DNA of 64,000 nucleotides from Nicotiana tabacum (taxonomy: Eukaryota > Streptophyta > Magnoliopsida > Solanales > Solanaceae): NCBI RefSeq assembly GCF_000715075.1, contig NC_134082.1, positions 190,887,948 through 190,951,947 of the forward strand, in the 5' to 3' direction. Position 1 is the stretch's first letter, and every line of letters starts with the position of its first letter. The notes below the pieces were generated by a model. The model was given only the letters and a program-made list of their open reading frames with translations. It ran no database searches and had not been told where the DNA came from. Positions 1 through 12,644 of this stretch are shown one piece after another. Made by a program: the position numbers and the translations under genes.

Positions 1-1413
1 ACTCCTCCATCGCAACCCTGTTAATAACCATGTAGCTATTAGTCAACCATAATCATCACTTCATGAGTAGAATATGTTTTAAAATTATAAATGAACTAGA
101 TTACGTGAATTGATGTAAAATGAACCTTAATCTTGCTTTATGGTTAATGAAAATGAAGTTTTATGGCTAGATAAGCTGAAAGAAGAAATGGAAGCTCGGT
201 CATGAGCATAGATAGATAGTCCGGATGAGAATAATGAGAACGCAGGCATATAAAAATTGGAAAAGCATGACAAAGCTTTGTCCAGGGGTAAAATAGGAGA
301 AAGCTAGTCCCTTCATTCTACTTTATATGTCAATATTCCTTATTAGTCTATCCTAAAATGAATCACAATTTTCTAATTTTGATAATAATTTAATTTAAAT
401 CTTTTTATTTTATTGCTATGAGATGATTTAGAGCTACACAAATATTTAAAGTTTGAGCAGTTTTTCTTTATTTTCTTAAAGTTTATTCAAGCTACCCAAG
501 TATTTTTTTTATAGGAAAAAGTTACTTAAGCGACAGTAACAAACAAGAATTGGAAGGCAACCTAAAAAGAAGCAGAATAGATTTTTCCAAGTTAGGGTGG
601 GTTTGACTTGTTCCGTGCAGGTTCACAGCTACTCCAACTGAGATTTTTCAATATAGTCGTAATAGCAAACATTTCTCATAATATAATAATAAATTGATAA
701 GTACTTGTTTGATTGATTAAATACTAGCTAGGACAAAATATTTTTTTACCATAAGTAAATAAATTGTTTTGACCTTATTTAGGTGCATGCATTATAGGTT
801 AATTACGGCCTTGGTAGGGGCGGACGTACAATCAGTTGGACAACCTTCCTCGTAGGAAATCTCAAACACTCATGGAGAAATTCTTGGTTTCGACAGTTGT
901 GAAAAACTCCTTATATCCCATTAAACCTTTAAAGATTGATAAATTTAGGAAAACATTTGACGAAAAAAAAAACTGCCTTTTATTGATTCTTTTTCTTTTC
1001 TTTGTTGTTCTTTTAAAGTAATTAAATACGGCAGAGAGAGTAAAGAATGCGAGAGCAGAAGAAAGAGTGAAGGAATTTACATCAACAAAGCAGTCATGGA
1101 AATGGAGACGAATGAGAGAAGCTCCCATGCGTCTTTCTCTATCAATGGCTCTGTTAACAACTCGTCGAACAGCAGAGAAGATGCATGCCGATGGAGATAA
1201 TGGTTGAGTTAACTTGCTGTCTGAATTTTGCTCAGCATTATTATTATTTAGGGTTAAAATGCTGGCTGCTGACTCCAGCAGATCTAACTCTGGAGAAAGT
1301 GTTTGGAATCCCTTACTCATGGCTTCATAAGTGTTCCTATAAATGGCAACACCTGCAAGTGCAAGAGCCAAAAGGCTCAGGGCAAGGCTCAAATGACTCA
1401 AACGAAAAGCCAT
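1..1413 (-). CDS. Class III peroxidase, suberization-associated anionic type (5' part; exon 1 and start of exon 2)
   Basis: A secretory heme peroxidase that uses H2O2 to oxidise phenolics in the cell wall, as in suberin and lignin deposition. Exon 1 is 1081-1413 (ATG at 1411-1413, 111 codons). It encodes a hydrophobic N-terminal signal or anchor (residues about 5-25), a poorly conserved spacer with an NNNN run, then the family hallmark ending in [16 protein letters not shown], with the distal catalytic Arg and His. The exon ends at GAT followed by a GTAAAT donor. Exon 2 starts at position 17 after an acceptor ending TTAACAG and reads GCDGGV before leaving the window, which continues the peroxidase motif in phase 0. 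The N-terminus ([12 protein letters not shown], then [12 protein letters not shown]) resembles the solanaceous suberization-associated anionic peroxidases. That assignment rests on recalled family features. No disabling change is visible in the part present; the proximal His and the rest of the gene lie outside. Confidence 0.88.
18..1080 (-). other. Intron 1 of the peroxidase gene
   Basis: A 1063-nt AT-rich intron between a GTAAAT donor (read on the minus strand just below 1081) and a TTAACAG acceptor ending at 18. The two exon ends join in phase 0 at the conserved HDCFV-D/GCDG position, a usual intron site in class III peroxidases. I see no other gene or obvious mobile element inside. A 61-codon plus-strand reading at 836-1021 overlaps it and has no support. 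Confidence 0.8.
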
Positions 1414-1480
1414 GACCTAATTGAAAGAAATGTCTATGGAGGCAAAGGCTGTGGATGATTTTGATTGTATTTATGCTTCT

Positions 1481-1488
1481 ATTTATAG
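1481..1488 (-). promoter_or_regulatory. TATA box of the peroxidase gene
   Basis: On the minus strand the sequence reads CCCTATAAATAGAAGC, a strong plant TATA box, about 70 nt upstream of the ATG at 1413. That spacing fits a short 5' leader. A W-box core (TTGACT at 1584-1589, plus strand) lies about 100 nt further upstream. WRKY binding would suit a wound- or pathogen-induced peroxidase, but a single core is weak evidence. Confidence 0.7.
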
Positions 1489-1589
1489 GGAGTTAAGACT
1501 AACAAATGCACGCAACGATTAGTCATCCTTCGGCTTTAAATAATTGCGAACACACAAGCTGAAAATTGTCGTTTGGTGTGGAATTGACT

Positions 1590-2123
1590 TTCTTAGTATT
1601 GTACAAGATTTTCTCCTTCCCTAGTTGTAGCTGTGTATTACGCGTGCTGCCTCCCTTCGCTATGTTTCTCCGATATTTTTGTCTAAAATATTCTAATATC
1701 CTTTTATTCTGATCAAAATCACTACTAATATCCTTTTATTCGTTTTTTCTCTTTTGGAGTAAAAAGTAAAAACGCTAGTTTACTTTTAATCCAGAGTTAA
1801 GAAGAAAATTCCAATTTGTTCTTTATTTAGTATGTGTTTGACCATAAAGAATAAAGACAATTGATAAAATAAAAAGCGCAACAAAATTAAGGATAGATCA
1901 AATAGAAGCCAAGACATTAATTCTGAAACTATATAGAGTAAATAATGTGATTGATTGATTGGCAACAATATCTACTGTCACTTTTACCCCAAGACGTAGC
2001 ACTGCATGTAATAGATATGCTAATTGATTAATCTGGTTTGACATTGGTATATAAGTACGTCATATTAGGAGAAGAAAAGTCTTTTAGGTACAAGTTTCAA
2101 CCTACAAAATAAGAAAATGTAGA
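1590..2123. other. Peroxidase upstream region, no gene seen
   Basis: AT-rich upstream sequence of the minus-strand peroxidase. No ORF with recognisable similarity, RNA gene or element end was found. It may hold distal promoter elements. Confidence 0.5.
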
Positions 2124-2664
2124 AGATGTTTGGCTAAGTTTATATGCTGATTAAACTAGCTTATATGTATATTTTGGCTTATCTACGCGTTTGGTAGACA
2201 TCCAAAATACTTATAAGTCAAGTGTTTATAAGCTAAAATCGACCATATGTCATAAGTTGATCACCCCCAACTTATGACTTTTCAGTTTATAAGCACTTTT
2301 AGTTTGACCAATGCTTTTACTAATTTATCCTTAACAATATTTTAATTCACAACATACTTTTCACAAAATAATTTTTCTAACTTTCTCTTGGTTCCATATT
2401 TCGTTGTTCATCCTTTTCTTTACGAAGAGACTTCTTAATTTATAATTTTTTTTTTAAAAAAAATTAAGGGTCTTTTAGTTATTTTAATAAAAAGAACAAC
2501 TTATCAGCACTTTTCTGCCAAACACATCAACTATTTATTATTAGTTTCAGCACGTCTATCCAAATACGTAAATGCTTAATTAAAAAATCAGTTTCAACAC
2601 TTAAAAATACTTTTCAGCACTTTAAGCTTATCAGCAATTTACAATCAGCTAATCCAAACGGTCT
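2124..2664. mobile_element. Foldback MITE-like element (about 540 bp)
   Basis: The two ends are imperfect inverted repeats. The left end reads GTTTGGCTAAG followed by GCTGATT. The right end read in reverse is CGTTTGGATTAGCTGATT. The interior is rich in short inverted copies of the words cttataag and cagcacttt, including a perfect 11-bp hairpin (GTCATAAGTTG at 2249-2259 against CAACTTATGAC at 2268-2278). There is no coding capacity. These are features of small non-autonomous DNA transposons, possibly hAT-type. No clean target-site duplication was found, so the ends are approximate. Confidence 0.6.
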
Positions 2665-4560
2665 GTAAGCATTACTTTTCAATCAGGATCGATGATGTGA
2701 TTTCATATGCATATGACTTTAGGTTAATAACTTTTAGAAAAAAATGGAAGCTAATGGCCGCGCGTGGAGCATTAGCTCTTTGCTTAAGAAGGCTATGCCC
2801 CTTCTCCAAAACTACTAGGGAAATCCTTCTTATCTAGAACAGTACTTTCTTCTATATAGCATTTCTTTTATTTTGAGATCTCCCAAAATATATATATTTG
2901 GTACAACTTCATTAACAATATTATTTTATAATTTCCTACAGCTTTGAAAAGTTTAAAATTTCGACTTTAAATTTTAATGTGATGCTTTCTGTATTAAATA
3001 AACATTTCAACCACTGTATTAAAATTAGTAGAATCAGTTGTAAATAGAAGGAGTCCTCCTAGGTGTAAATAATTGTTCCAATAAAGATTGAACCTGTTCG
3101 ATCTTCTTTAGGTATGGAGCTAAGGTTTATATCCCCATTACACATGCTAGTATAAGTGTATAACCTGGGTTTAGACTTTACTTAGAAGAAAAAACCACCG
3201 TATTGGTATTTCTTCTATCACCATTAATATAATACATGTGTCAACTTAAAAGCTTACACTCTTATTTTAGTAAAAACATTTCATATAATTGAGATTGATA
3301 TAGTACTAATATTGCTTCTACTTGCTTAAAAAATAATTCCCATAAATTTAAGAAGGGTATGAAATTATAAAAGATTTAGTTAATCAAAATGAATATTATG
3401 GAACTTACTGAATATAAAACTGTAACTAAAGAAAATGGCATGATCATTATATTCTTAGTGACTAATTAGTTAAATATTAGCAAATTTTAAAAGAAAACTT
3501 GAAGATCTACACTTGAAAATTTGAATATAACGGAAGCACAACATTTATTAATTAGGTTAAAAGTTTAAATAAATTTTGTAGCAACAATTTAAAAGTTCAA
3601 AGCAAATTTTCTTATCATGCATAGAATCTTTGTCTTCTCCCCATTCTCACCTGCATTTTTATAAAAGGCAGCTGGCTCCTCTGCTGTTAATGACTACTAT
3701 GCGCCTGGGGGTTAAATAATCAAGGATTAAAAAAGTTATTGGAGGTATGATCGAAATAATCTATCCTTATTCGGTGATTCAAGGCATGGAAATGAAAAAT
3801 ATTTTAGTAAAGAGCATTTTATTCTCTTGGTTGAACTCCACCTAGTGAGAATTTTTGTATTAGTCGATTGATGAATTTTGAATATCGAATAACTTAGAAG
3901 AAAATTTATTGGAGTGGCGGCTCTTAAGCGTGCTTGTACTACTAGTCAATTATTTTTATGTTTATCAAATTCCCAATTTATTGACTAGAAGTTTATACTA
4001 GTCAATTGAATTTTAGGTACGTACATGACAGATACAATAGTCTTGTGAAACATGAACGAACTAACTCTCGTAAGAAAGGAGTACGTGGATGACAAATAGT
4101 AATTTGGTGGATCTTTGTGATTATTCTTTGTCGTTTTTTCTTTTCACTTTTTGTGTTTGTCCCTTTCTATGATTTTTTCTTCCTTTTCACCTTTTTGGAA
4201 TAGTAAGTAAGAACATGGGAATGACAGTCAGATAAATATGAAAAATTTGCAGCAATATGTCAAAGGGCCAAATCGTCCAAACAATTTTTCTGTCAAACAA
4301 GTCTGTGTTCAAGAATTTTGAATAAGCACATGGCCGGCCAGAGGGGGAGGCCACTAAGGCCTTTGTTTATGCCCCAACTTTTGAGGGCCCCGTTTTCTAA
4401 TAATAGTATATTTATATTGTATTTTTTTCTTAAGAAATATAATAAATACTAGTATGATATAAGAACTATAAAAAAGAAAGTAAACGTTTGGAATAGTGCT
4501 TAATATTTTTTTAAAAATTAGGTAATGACAATAACTCATTTAGATCCTTACCTTCCTATA
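2665..4560. other. Low-complexity AT-rich intergenic DNA
   Basis: No gene, RNA gene or complete element recognised. A GC-rich patch near 4330-4392 (GGCCGGCC, then AAGGCC and GAGGGCCCC) stands out from the AT-rich surroundings and may be a fragment of an old transposon. I could not define its ends. Confidence 0.4.
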
Positions 4561-6960
4561 AATATAAACTAGTATTAGTACCGTGCGATAGCAGACACAA
4601 ATCATGTCGGATTGTGATCTGGATTATTTGAATTATGTATAAATAACTTTAAAATATAAACCTTCCAGATAAAGTTTATAGATAATCATTAGATATTAAT
4701 TAAGAAGCAAGACATGAAACCATTTCGCAAATCTCATATTGGATAACCTGTTTTCTTTTTCTATATTTATATAATCTAATAGGTTAATTTTAGTACTTGA
4801 ATTTCGTTTTCATTATCAATATTCAAAATTACTAACTAGGTGATTTGTCTCGTTTAAACATATTAAATTATATTATTTTAATAAAATTCTCGATATTAGT
4901 TTATTTTTTTGTCTAAAGCTTAAATAATTCTTATTCTTTTAAATTTTACACAATTTTGTCGTTCTTTGCTTATAATTATTTTATTATTTATTATTTAATA
5001 TTATTATACTTTCATGTGAGTTTTTCGGCTTACTAATTGACTTAATATTTATCTTATTATCCTTTTAATAATTATCGATAAATATTATTTTTTTATTCTT
5101 AAAATTTAATATATTTTACGCTTTTATCCTCTTACTCGAAACTATTTTACTATTTAAATCTATAAATAATATTTTGTAATATTATTCAATTATTTAATTT
5201 ATTTTATTTTAAATTAATTTAATATATTCTCACATTATATCTATTTTTTTCTTTATACAGTCTCTTCCCTACTAAGAAATTTTTAATTAATATTTTACCT
5301 CTAATTAAAATAATATCATATTTGACTTTAAGTTGTAACTTTGATTAGTATAAAGTATTAATATATAAGTTCCTTGATTATTATATTCCAAATCTATTAA
5401 GTGTTTTTATATGTATTTTTTGTATTACATGCAATAAAAAAATCTCTTTTAGATTCAAGATACAAAATTTGACTCTTAATTTTAGTTAATAAAATTACTT
5501 ATATTAGATATTTATTTTATATTTCTTAAATTTTAATTCTTATCTAGTAAGACTTTAATTTTTGGTGGTCATATCCATAGTTTGAGCATTCTCATCATAA
5601 ATTTAAGAACTTTCTAATATTAAGCAAAATAATCTTTTCCTTTCATTTCTAATATTTAAATTTTAATTATTTTTTTACTTTTGCTATTATGTTATCAAAT
5701 ATATGGTATTATCACAGTTTCATATGGCTTTTAATTAATTTGCCAAATTTATTTAGTATTATTATCCATTACTATCCTTAGTATAATATAGATAAATTTA
5801 GAAATTTTTTAATCTTAAAATAAATATCTATTTGATTTTAAAAATATTGCTTGTATTCTTAAGTTTTTAAAATTTATCAATAGTATTTTTAAGTATTTTA
5901 ATTCACTTTATTTTAGTTTCTAAACTAATTCTTAGCATAAATATTCTCACGCTATTTTTAATTTATTTTTAATATTTTAAAGTTCTTATTTTATCTGTTA
6001 GACATAATTTGTGTGGTATTATCCACAATATTATCTTTCTTATCATAATAGATAAATAACAACTTACTCATCTCAAATTTAAATAAGTTTTATCATTTTT
6101 CTTTATGATGAAAGTTTTGATTAATTTCTCTCTATTTATTCCTTATTTTTGCTATTCTATTATTCAATACATAATATTATTACATTGTTATGTGGCTTTC
6201 ATTAGCTTGTTTAATTTAATATCTATTTCTACCACACTCATTTTATTATTAATCATAAAAGTTAATTTCTTATTTGTTTGAACACATTATATCTAATGAT
6301 AATATTTTCACTATCATTTTATTTCTCCATGTACTATTTCTAAAAATAATAAAATTATGAAATGAAAGAAAGCAGATCAAGTGGTTAGTTAATAATTATA
6401 TTTGGAAAGCTATCAAAATTTATTTAGTATAAGAATGTGACTCAATTTTAATTGATTTCTACCATAAATTAAATTTGATCAAATCTAAGTTGTTTTAATC
6501 CTTATTAAATTTGTCTAAAAATCTATTTAGATTATGTCTTAAAAATACTAAGTAGAAATATTTCTATTTAGATTAATTCTCCATGTACTATTTCTAAGTG
6601 ACATTTTCTGAATATGCCATTTGGCTTAATGTCATGCCTCACTACATTCCTTTTAATATATATAATATTTAAGTTTTTTCTTATCTTATAAATAACTTTA
6701 TACTTTATGTAAGATCTTATTTTACTGTTTGAATTTTTTTAGTTTTTGAAGTCAATAAATCTTTAATATCTTAAGTAAGTTTTATTTATATTTTAACTTA
6801 CTTCAGAGTATAATAATCATAGGTTATATCAATTTACGTCGTTCTATATTTTTTATTTTTTTCTATTTTAGTTTTTGAATTAATTTTTTACCTCCATATT
6901 TCTAGCTAATTTAGAAGAAAATCTATGAGTGGATCAATATATATATATATATATATATAT

Positions 6961-6998
<38 letters not shown>

Positions 6999-7195
6999 GA
7001 TTTGCCTAAGATATATTTAGATTATGTATAAGATTCATAGATTCATTAAACTACTTCCTTTAATTATGTTTCCATTTATAATTTCTAATAATTAATGTTG
7101 TCCTACAACTGCCAAGTGACTTCATTTTAGCTTGTCACTTGGCTTAACCACAGTGCATACTACTCTCCTTTTAATATAATATAGATTATTCCCGG
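4561..7195. repeat. AT-rich block with degenerate repeated units
   Basis: About 2.6 kb of very AT-rich sequence in which similar phrases recur. One is a segment like tttgctatt...ttatcaaatA...catatggctttt near 4975-5040, 5685-5740 and 6155-6210. Another is a clause ending in ccttttaatata near 6650 and 7170. A phrase ctccatgtactatttctaa occurs at both 6330 and 6578. The block starts near ACTAGTATTAGTACCGTGCG (4570-4589) and ends near TTTTAATATAATATAGATTA (about 7171-7190), a pairing that looks like the ends of a widespread plant element. Copies are heavily diverged and partly nested. Family identity is not established. Confidence 0.4.
6937..6996. repeat. (AT)n(GA)n compound microsatellite
   Basis: A run of about 12 AT dinucleotides passes directly into about 16 GA dinucleotides. 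Likely polymorphic in length. Confidence 0.95.
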
Positions 7196-8542
7196 TCATT
7201 TACGTTTAAGGAAATGACCCAAATTGTGCTTCTCATTTTCACTTCTTATAGGAAACCGGTTCCTTTTGTTTTTCTCCCTTTGTCCAAATATGCTATTATT
7301 CGGTAAAATACAAGACCTATAGTGCATTGCACATTTTTAGTTACATATTCTATTTTACTATTTCAAGCATTTGCAACAAGCAAATTGACTTAGTAAAACT
7401 TTGTTTTAATATAATTAAAGTTATCAAAGTCAAGAATCAAGTTCAATTATTCTAATTTTATTCTATTGCCTCTTTTTTTAATCTATAAATTAATATTTTT
7501 ATATTTACTTCATAATTATAAATTATCTTTTATATTTTTCTTACCTTCGATCAATAATGTATCGAGAAATATTAAATTTGGTGTATGTATATCCTAGCCG
7601 GAAGTTGATATTACAGGCACCGTTTAATGACATAACAAAAAATTAAAAACATAAGAAATCATCCAGGTGGACTAAATGAACCCCCCAAAGAAAATATCCC
7701 GACCCACTAGCTTTTATTTTAAATAATTGAAGACCAATTTTAGTTATAGAAAGAAAAAAAAATTGATGGCTGCTTCTTCGAATCTCTCCGAATTTTTTGT
7801 AAATGAAAATGAGTGTTCTATTATTAAATATATATTGAATAACTACATTACTTATATTGAGTACTTAATTAGTTAGTCAATATATACTTAAAGTAGGTAC
7901 TAGAATTTGAATTATAGATGCAATCTCTGAAATCTTAGCTCAAAGATAATAGCGTGTAAAAGTATACAATGCAATATTCTTGATGCTATGAAACATTGAA
8001 TGATAAAGAAAGGGGTTAGTTGAGAAAGAGGCAAAAGTCAAGGGGCAAATATTACTAGAATCTCAGTGACATATGAACGTGGTATATTGTTGACGATTAA
8101 CATTATTTTGTACATCCTCTAAACTTGAAATTTCAGCTCAAGTTTCTTCAAATATATCTGGTTTGGTCATAAAAAAATTGTGAAGGTCTAGTCATTAGGT
8201 TGTAGCTTGTAAGATAGTGAAATTTATTTGAGACTTTCCAGCAACTTTCGTGTGGTTGCCACAATTTGACAATTTGCCGCATCCAAGATTTCGTGAAGAA
8301 TTATGATATCTATTATGCCTAAATCTATATGATTAATATGATTGAAATTTTCCATTTATGATTTATATTTCCCAATTATCCCAGTTATAGAACCTTCTCC
8401 CCTACGCTCCTTTCTCCTACTTAAAGCCAGCAATCAACTATTATTCCTTGGTGGCAAAGACCGATCGAGCTCCTATCTGTCTTGCTTTAGGATTTCTGTA
8501 CTTGCACTGGAGAAAATTCACCATTTTTTGATAGATCCTTAA
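7196..8542. other. Intergenic DNA, no gene recognised
   Basis: AT-rich sequence with no supported gene. A 66-codon reading at 8342-8542 (plus) has no recognisable domain and runs up to the copia LTR, so it is probably chance. Confidence 0.4.
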
Positions 8543-8825
8543 TGTCAAGCCCAAATCTTGGTTGAGCTTACTAAGTATTGGGCCTTTTCTTATTGGGCCA
8601 TCTTTAGTTTTTACACTTCAGGGAACCGGCCCTTGTCCGGTTATTTTCAATTTTAGCCACATTTATTTGTACATATAAATAGAGTTAGTTGACTCTATTA
8701 TTAATTAATGGATCAATTTCTGTTTACCCTGTCATATCTTAGTTCTTCTCTCTCACCGACTTAGGCGGTTAGGGTTTTCTACTTGATCCAATTCTCAAAT
8801 TTCTCGTTGATTTCATAGGTTAACA
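8543..8825 (+). repeat. 5' LTR of the copia element (283 bp)
   Basis: Begins TGTCAAGCCC and ends GGTTAACA, the TG...CA ends of an LTR, directly abutting the primer site. It contains a TATA box, TATAAATAG at 8674-8682. The short length is usual for plant copia elements. The 3' partner is outside the window, so the start is inferred from TG and sequence character. Confidence 0.75.
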
Positions 8826-8838
8826 TGGTATCAGAGCC
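8826..8838 (+). other. Primer binding site (initiator tRNA-Met)
   Basis: TGGTATCAGAGCC immediately follows the LTR and complements the 3' end of plant initiator methionine tRNA, the usual primer of copia reverse transcription. Confidence 0.92.
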
Positions 8839-9072
8839 TTGATCCGAGTTGTCCGCAACGCTTTTCATCACTTCATTGGTTTGGTTTCTTTGGTTTCATC
8901 AATCACGATCTTCCCCCGATGATTTCAACGGTTCAGACAATGTTTGGAGTTTTCTGCAAATTTTGCCTCTACAAGATCAGGTTTCACTTTACTTGATATG
9001 AACGTTGGGATTGAGACATTGTTGTATATATTAAATAGTTTCAATCTCTATTTTCAACTTTGAATTGCACGC

Positions 9073-10245
9073 ATGGCCCCAGACTCGACTCCTACCTCCT
9101 CACCTACACCTACTGTAATTCCCCCTAGTACCTCACTTGATCCTTCCCATCCGTTGTATGTGCATGCATCAGATAATCCGGGAGTTACACTAGTAACTGT
9201 CCCTTTCTCTGATACTGGGTATGTATCTTGGAGAAAGAATGTTCTTATTGCTCTATCTGCTAAGAACAAGGCTGGGATGGTTAATCGGAGAATCACTCAG
9301 GCACCTCCTGACTCTTCTTTGTATGATCATTGGCTAAGATGCAATGACATTGTCTTTGCATGGTTGAGTAACTCAGTGTCTAGGGATATTAATGACCGTG
9401 TACTTCACTGTGACACTACAAGGGATCTTTGGAAGTATATAGAGGAGAGATAGCGTCAATCTAATGCTAGTAGATACTACCAAATTCAAAGAGAAATTGG
9501 TGGAGTCTCTCAGGATTCTAGTGACATTGCTAGTTATTACACTAGGGTAAGAAAATTATGGGATGAGCTAAAAACTACTTCATTTGGTCCAGCTTGTACA
9601 TGTGGAGCAGAACCACAGTGCAGTGAAGGACAAAAGCTCATTCATTTTCTTACTGGGTTGAATGAAACATACTCCAATGTTAGAAGTAACATTCTTATGA
9701 TGATTCCTGTGCCTTCTTTGAGTAAAGCCTATTCAATGTTATTACATGATAAGAGTCAAAGGGAAATTCAAGCTTCAAGATCTCCATTTCTTTCTGAATC
9801 AACTTTCTTTCATGCCAAGTCCAGTCTTGTTCAAAACACTTCAACAAATAAGTCTTACTCTCAAAAAATCAGTTTTGAGAATAAAAGGACAAACATTGTG
9901 TGCAAATACTGTAGAAAACCTGGTCACTCTATTGACAAGTGCTATAGGCTGCATGGGTTCCCTCCTGACTTCAAATTTACCAAAGGGCTGAAGGCTATAG
10001 CCTGTGTTCAACTTGATGACCCTAGAACTGATTCTTTTTCAGCTTCTGAAGCCCTATATGGAAGTCCAGTCCATGGGTTCAGTAAAGAGCAGTATCAATA
10101 TCTCATGAGTCTATTCCAACAGTCTCAATTATCTGCTGTAACTCAAGATCCCGGCATTGCCTCTTCTGTTATGGGAGCATTTGCAGGTGTGTTCTGTAGT
10201 TTTGCTGTGTATTCTGGTTCTTTATGTTGTGTTTCTCAATTATAG
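9073..10245 (+). pseudogene. copia gag (one internal stop)
   Basis: Capsid/nucleocapsid protein that packages element RNA. From ATG 9073 the frame is open except for a TAG at 9451-9453, then stays in the same frame to a TAG at 10243-10245. The N-terminal part has the plant copia gag signature (HASDNPG, WRKNVLIALSAKNKAG, then a helical region). Near the C-terminus is one CCHC zinc knuckle, CKYCRKPGHSIDKC, followed by YRLHGFPP. The second TAG lies just before the protease motif in the same frame. Copia elements normally have one long ORF, so both stops are likely decay, though a readthrough role of the second cannot be excluded. Confidence 0.88.
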
Positions 10246-12644
10246 GTTAATACTTGGATTCTAGATTCAGGAGCTACCAATTATATGACCCACATAAAGA
10301 ACTTCTACACAATATTCAACCTTTACCTTGTCCTTACTTAGTAACACTTCCAAATGGTTACAAAGTAAAAGTTAATTGCACTGGTTCTTTAAAATTGTGT
10401 AATGATCTCATTTTAGCAAATGTTCTTTTAGTTTCTTCTTTTCAATTCAATTTGGTTTCTGTGCCACAGTTAGTTGATCAATTTCACTATACAACACTCT
10501 TTACTAATATTTCTTGTTATATACAGGCCCTTTCTCTGAAGAGGTCACTGAAAATTGGTAGAGCTGCTAATGGGTTGTATATTATTCATTCAGATCTTGT
10601 TGTGGAACGGTCTGTTTCATCTGTAAATACTATATCAGCTATATCTTCATCTCTCAAATGTGATTATAGTGCTTGTACAACTACTTGTAATCATGTTTCT
10701 TCTCTGAATAAAGCTAATCTTTTCTAGCATCAAAGACTAGGGCATATGCCATTTAATAGAATGAAATCTATTTCAGTTCTTTCTTATAAATTGTCTTCAA
10801 AACAATCCTTTATTTGTCATGTTTGTCCCTTAGCTAGGCAACAAAGGCTCGCATTCCCTAATAGCACTATCAAGTCAACTCACTCTTTTCAACTTTTACA
10901 ATGATCTATGGGGTCCTTATCATACAAGGACATATAATGGCTTTAGGTATTTCTTGACTATTATTGATGACTTTTCAAGAGTGACCTGGACATACTTGCT
11001 TTCTTGTAAGAGTAATGCTTTTTCTATTAGCAAAGCTTTTGTTTCCATGGTCCAGAATCATTTTAACTCTAAAGTTCAAACAATTAGGTCTGATAATGCA
11101 TTTGAGCTAGGCTCCAGTACTCAAATATCTTCCTATTTTGTTGATTCTGGTATTTTTCACCAAACCATAATTTTCCACACTCCTAAATAAAATGGGGTTG
11201 TTGAGAGGAAACACAAACATCTCTCAGAAACATCAAGAGAGCTTTTATTTCAATCTAAACTACCGATCAAATATTGGGGTGATTGTGTGCTTACTGCCAC
11301 CTACCTGGTCAACAGGTTTCCCTCTAGTGTTTTACATAACTTGTCACCTTTTGAGAAACTTCATGGTCATCCTCCTACATATTCTCATCTAAGAACCTTT
11401 GGTTGTCTTTGCTTTGCTACCTTGCCAAAGGTGGGTAGGGATAAATTCCAATCTAGAGCATCTCCATGTATTTTTCTAGGCTATCCTTTAGGAAACAAAG
11501 GGTATAAGTTGCTCAATCTTACTCCTCATTCCATCCCATTCTCCAGGGATGTTATTTTTCATGAGCATATATTCCCTTATGATTCTTCTTCTCCTCCTCC
11601 TGCTTTTCCCATTTTTCCTGATCCCTTTACAAACATTTCACCTACTGCTACAACTTCTACACCTTCACATGTTCAGGTTCCTCAACCTGCCTCACTAGTG
11701 GCTTCTTCTCCTCATGATCCTCATTCCTCTTCTCCTTCTCCTTCTGCTACCCTTCCTACTGTTCCTTCTACTGTACCCCTTAGGAGATCCACTGGAGAAT
11801 CTAACCCACCTGCCTCTTCAAGACTATGTCTGCTACACAGCCATTCCCGTTTTTCCTGTGAATTCCAAGGTTACCTCTACTGAGATTCACATGCATGAAC
11901 CTCGGTTTTACCATCAAGCAGCACCTCATTCTGCCTGGCAGGATGTTATGATTAAAGAATTTCAAGCCTTGGAGGCAAATCAGACTTGAGACATTGTCCC
12001 TTTGCCTCCAGGAAAGAAGGCCATACCATGCAAATAGGTATATAAAATCAAACAAAGGTTTGATGGTTCAATTGAGAAATACAAGGCAAGATTGGTGATT
12101 AGAGGTGATTCTCAGAAAGAGGGCATAGACTATTTTGAAACTTTTAGTCCAATTGTCAAGATCACAACTATCAAGTACCTTCTCATCTTAGCAGTCAAGC
12201 ATGGTTGGGCAGTCCACCAGTTGGACGTCGACAATGCCTTTCTATATAGAGATCTCCATGAAGAGGTGTACATGAAAATCCCTTTGGGTTTGACTATTGC
12301 TCCTTCTTCCTCTGATGCTCCTTTAGCTTGCAAATTGAAGAAATCCCTCTATGGTCTAAAGCAGGCTTCTAGACAATGGTTTGCAAAGCTCTCATAATCT
12401 CTCCTTTCTAGAGGTTACTCCCCTAGCAAGAATGACTCTTCTTTGTTCACCAAAATCACTGCCTCCACCATTGTCATTTTGGTAGTATATATGGATGATA
12501 TCCTTTTAGCTGGTGATAATAGTAAAAAAATTGCAAACTTGAAAGCCTTTTTAGATCAACAGTTCAGAATCAAAGATCTTGGTTCTGTTCATTATTTCGT
12601 TGGTCTTGAGGTCTCTCTAGTAGAAGGTGGTTATGTAGTCCATC
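10246..12644 (+). pseudogene. copia pol: protease, integrase and partial RT (degraded)
   Basis: The protease active site reads WILDSGATNYMT right after 10246. A frameshift follows within about 30 nt. The integrase zinc region (HQRLGHM, then CHVCPLARQ near 10730-10840) precedes the catalytic core, with Asp in TIIDDFSR, Asp in IRSDNAFEL and Glu in [10 protein letters not shown] near 11200. RT is visible from about 12040 ([42 protein letters not shown]) and has the catalytic YMDD in VVYMDDILLAG near 12490. Several stops and frameshifts (for example at about 10727, 11190, 11990 and 12396) break the frame. The RT end and RNase H are lost to the Tekay-1 insertion. Confidence 0.9.

Larger units (their letters stand above)
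8543..12644 (+). mobile_element. Ty1/copia LTR retrotransposon, truncated at its 3' side by Tekay-1
   Basis: The order is 5' LTR, initiator-Met primer site, gag, protease, integrase, RT, the order that defines Ty1/copia. The RT region is cut just after the reading GGYVVHLSQ by the Tekay-1 LTR beginning at 12645. RNase H, the polypurine tract and the 3' LTR are not in the window; if present they lie beyond the outermost insertion. It is the oldest layer of the nest. The copia lineage was not assigned. Confidence 0.9.

Noticed and set aside
836..1021. 61-codon plus-strand ORF over the peroxidase intron
   Set aside because: Overlaps a well-supported intron on the other strand and has no recognisable domain.
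4330..4392. GC-rich GGCC/GGGCCCC patch as part of a gene or rDNA
   Set aside because: Too short, no ORF or RNA similarity; at most a fragment of an old transposon.
8342..8542. Short ORF of 66 codons before the copia LTR
   Set aside because: No domain, no promoter or splice context, and composition like the surrounding non-coding DNA.
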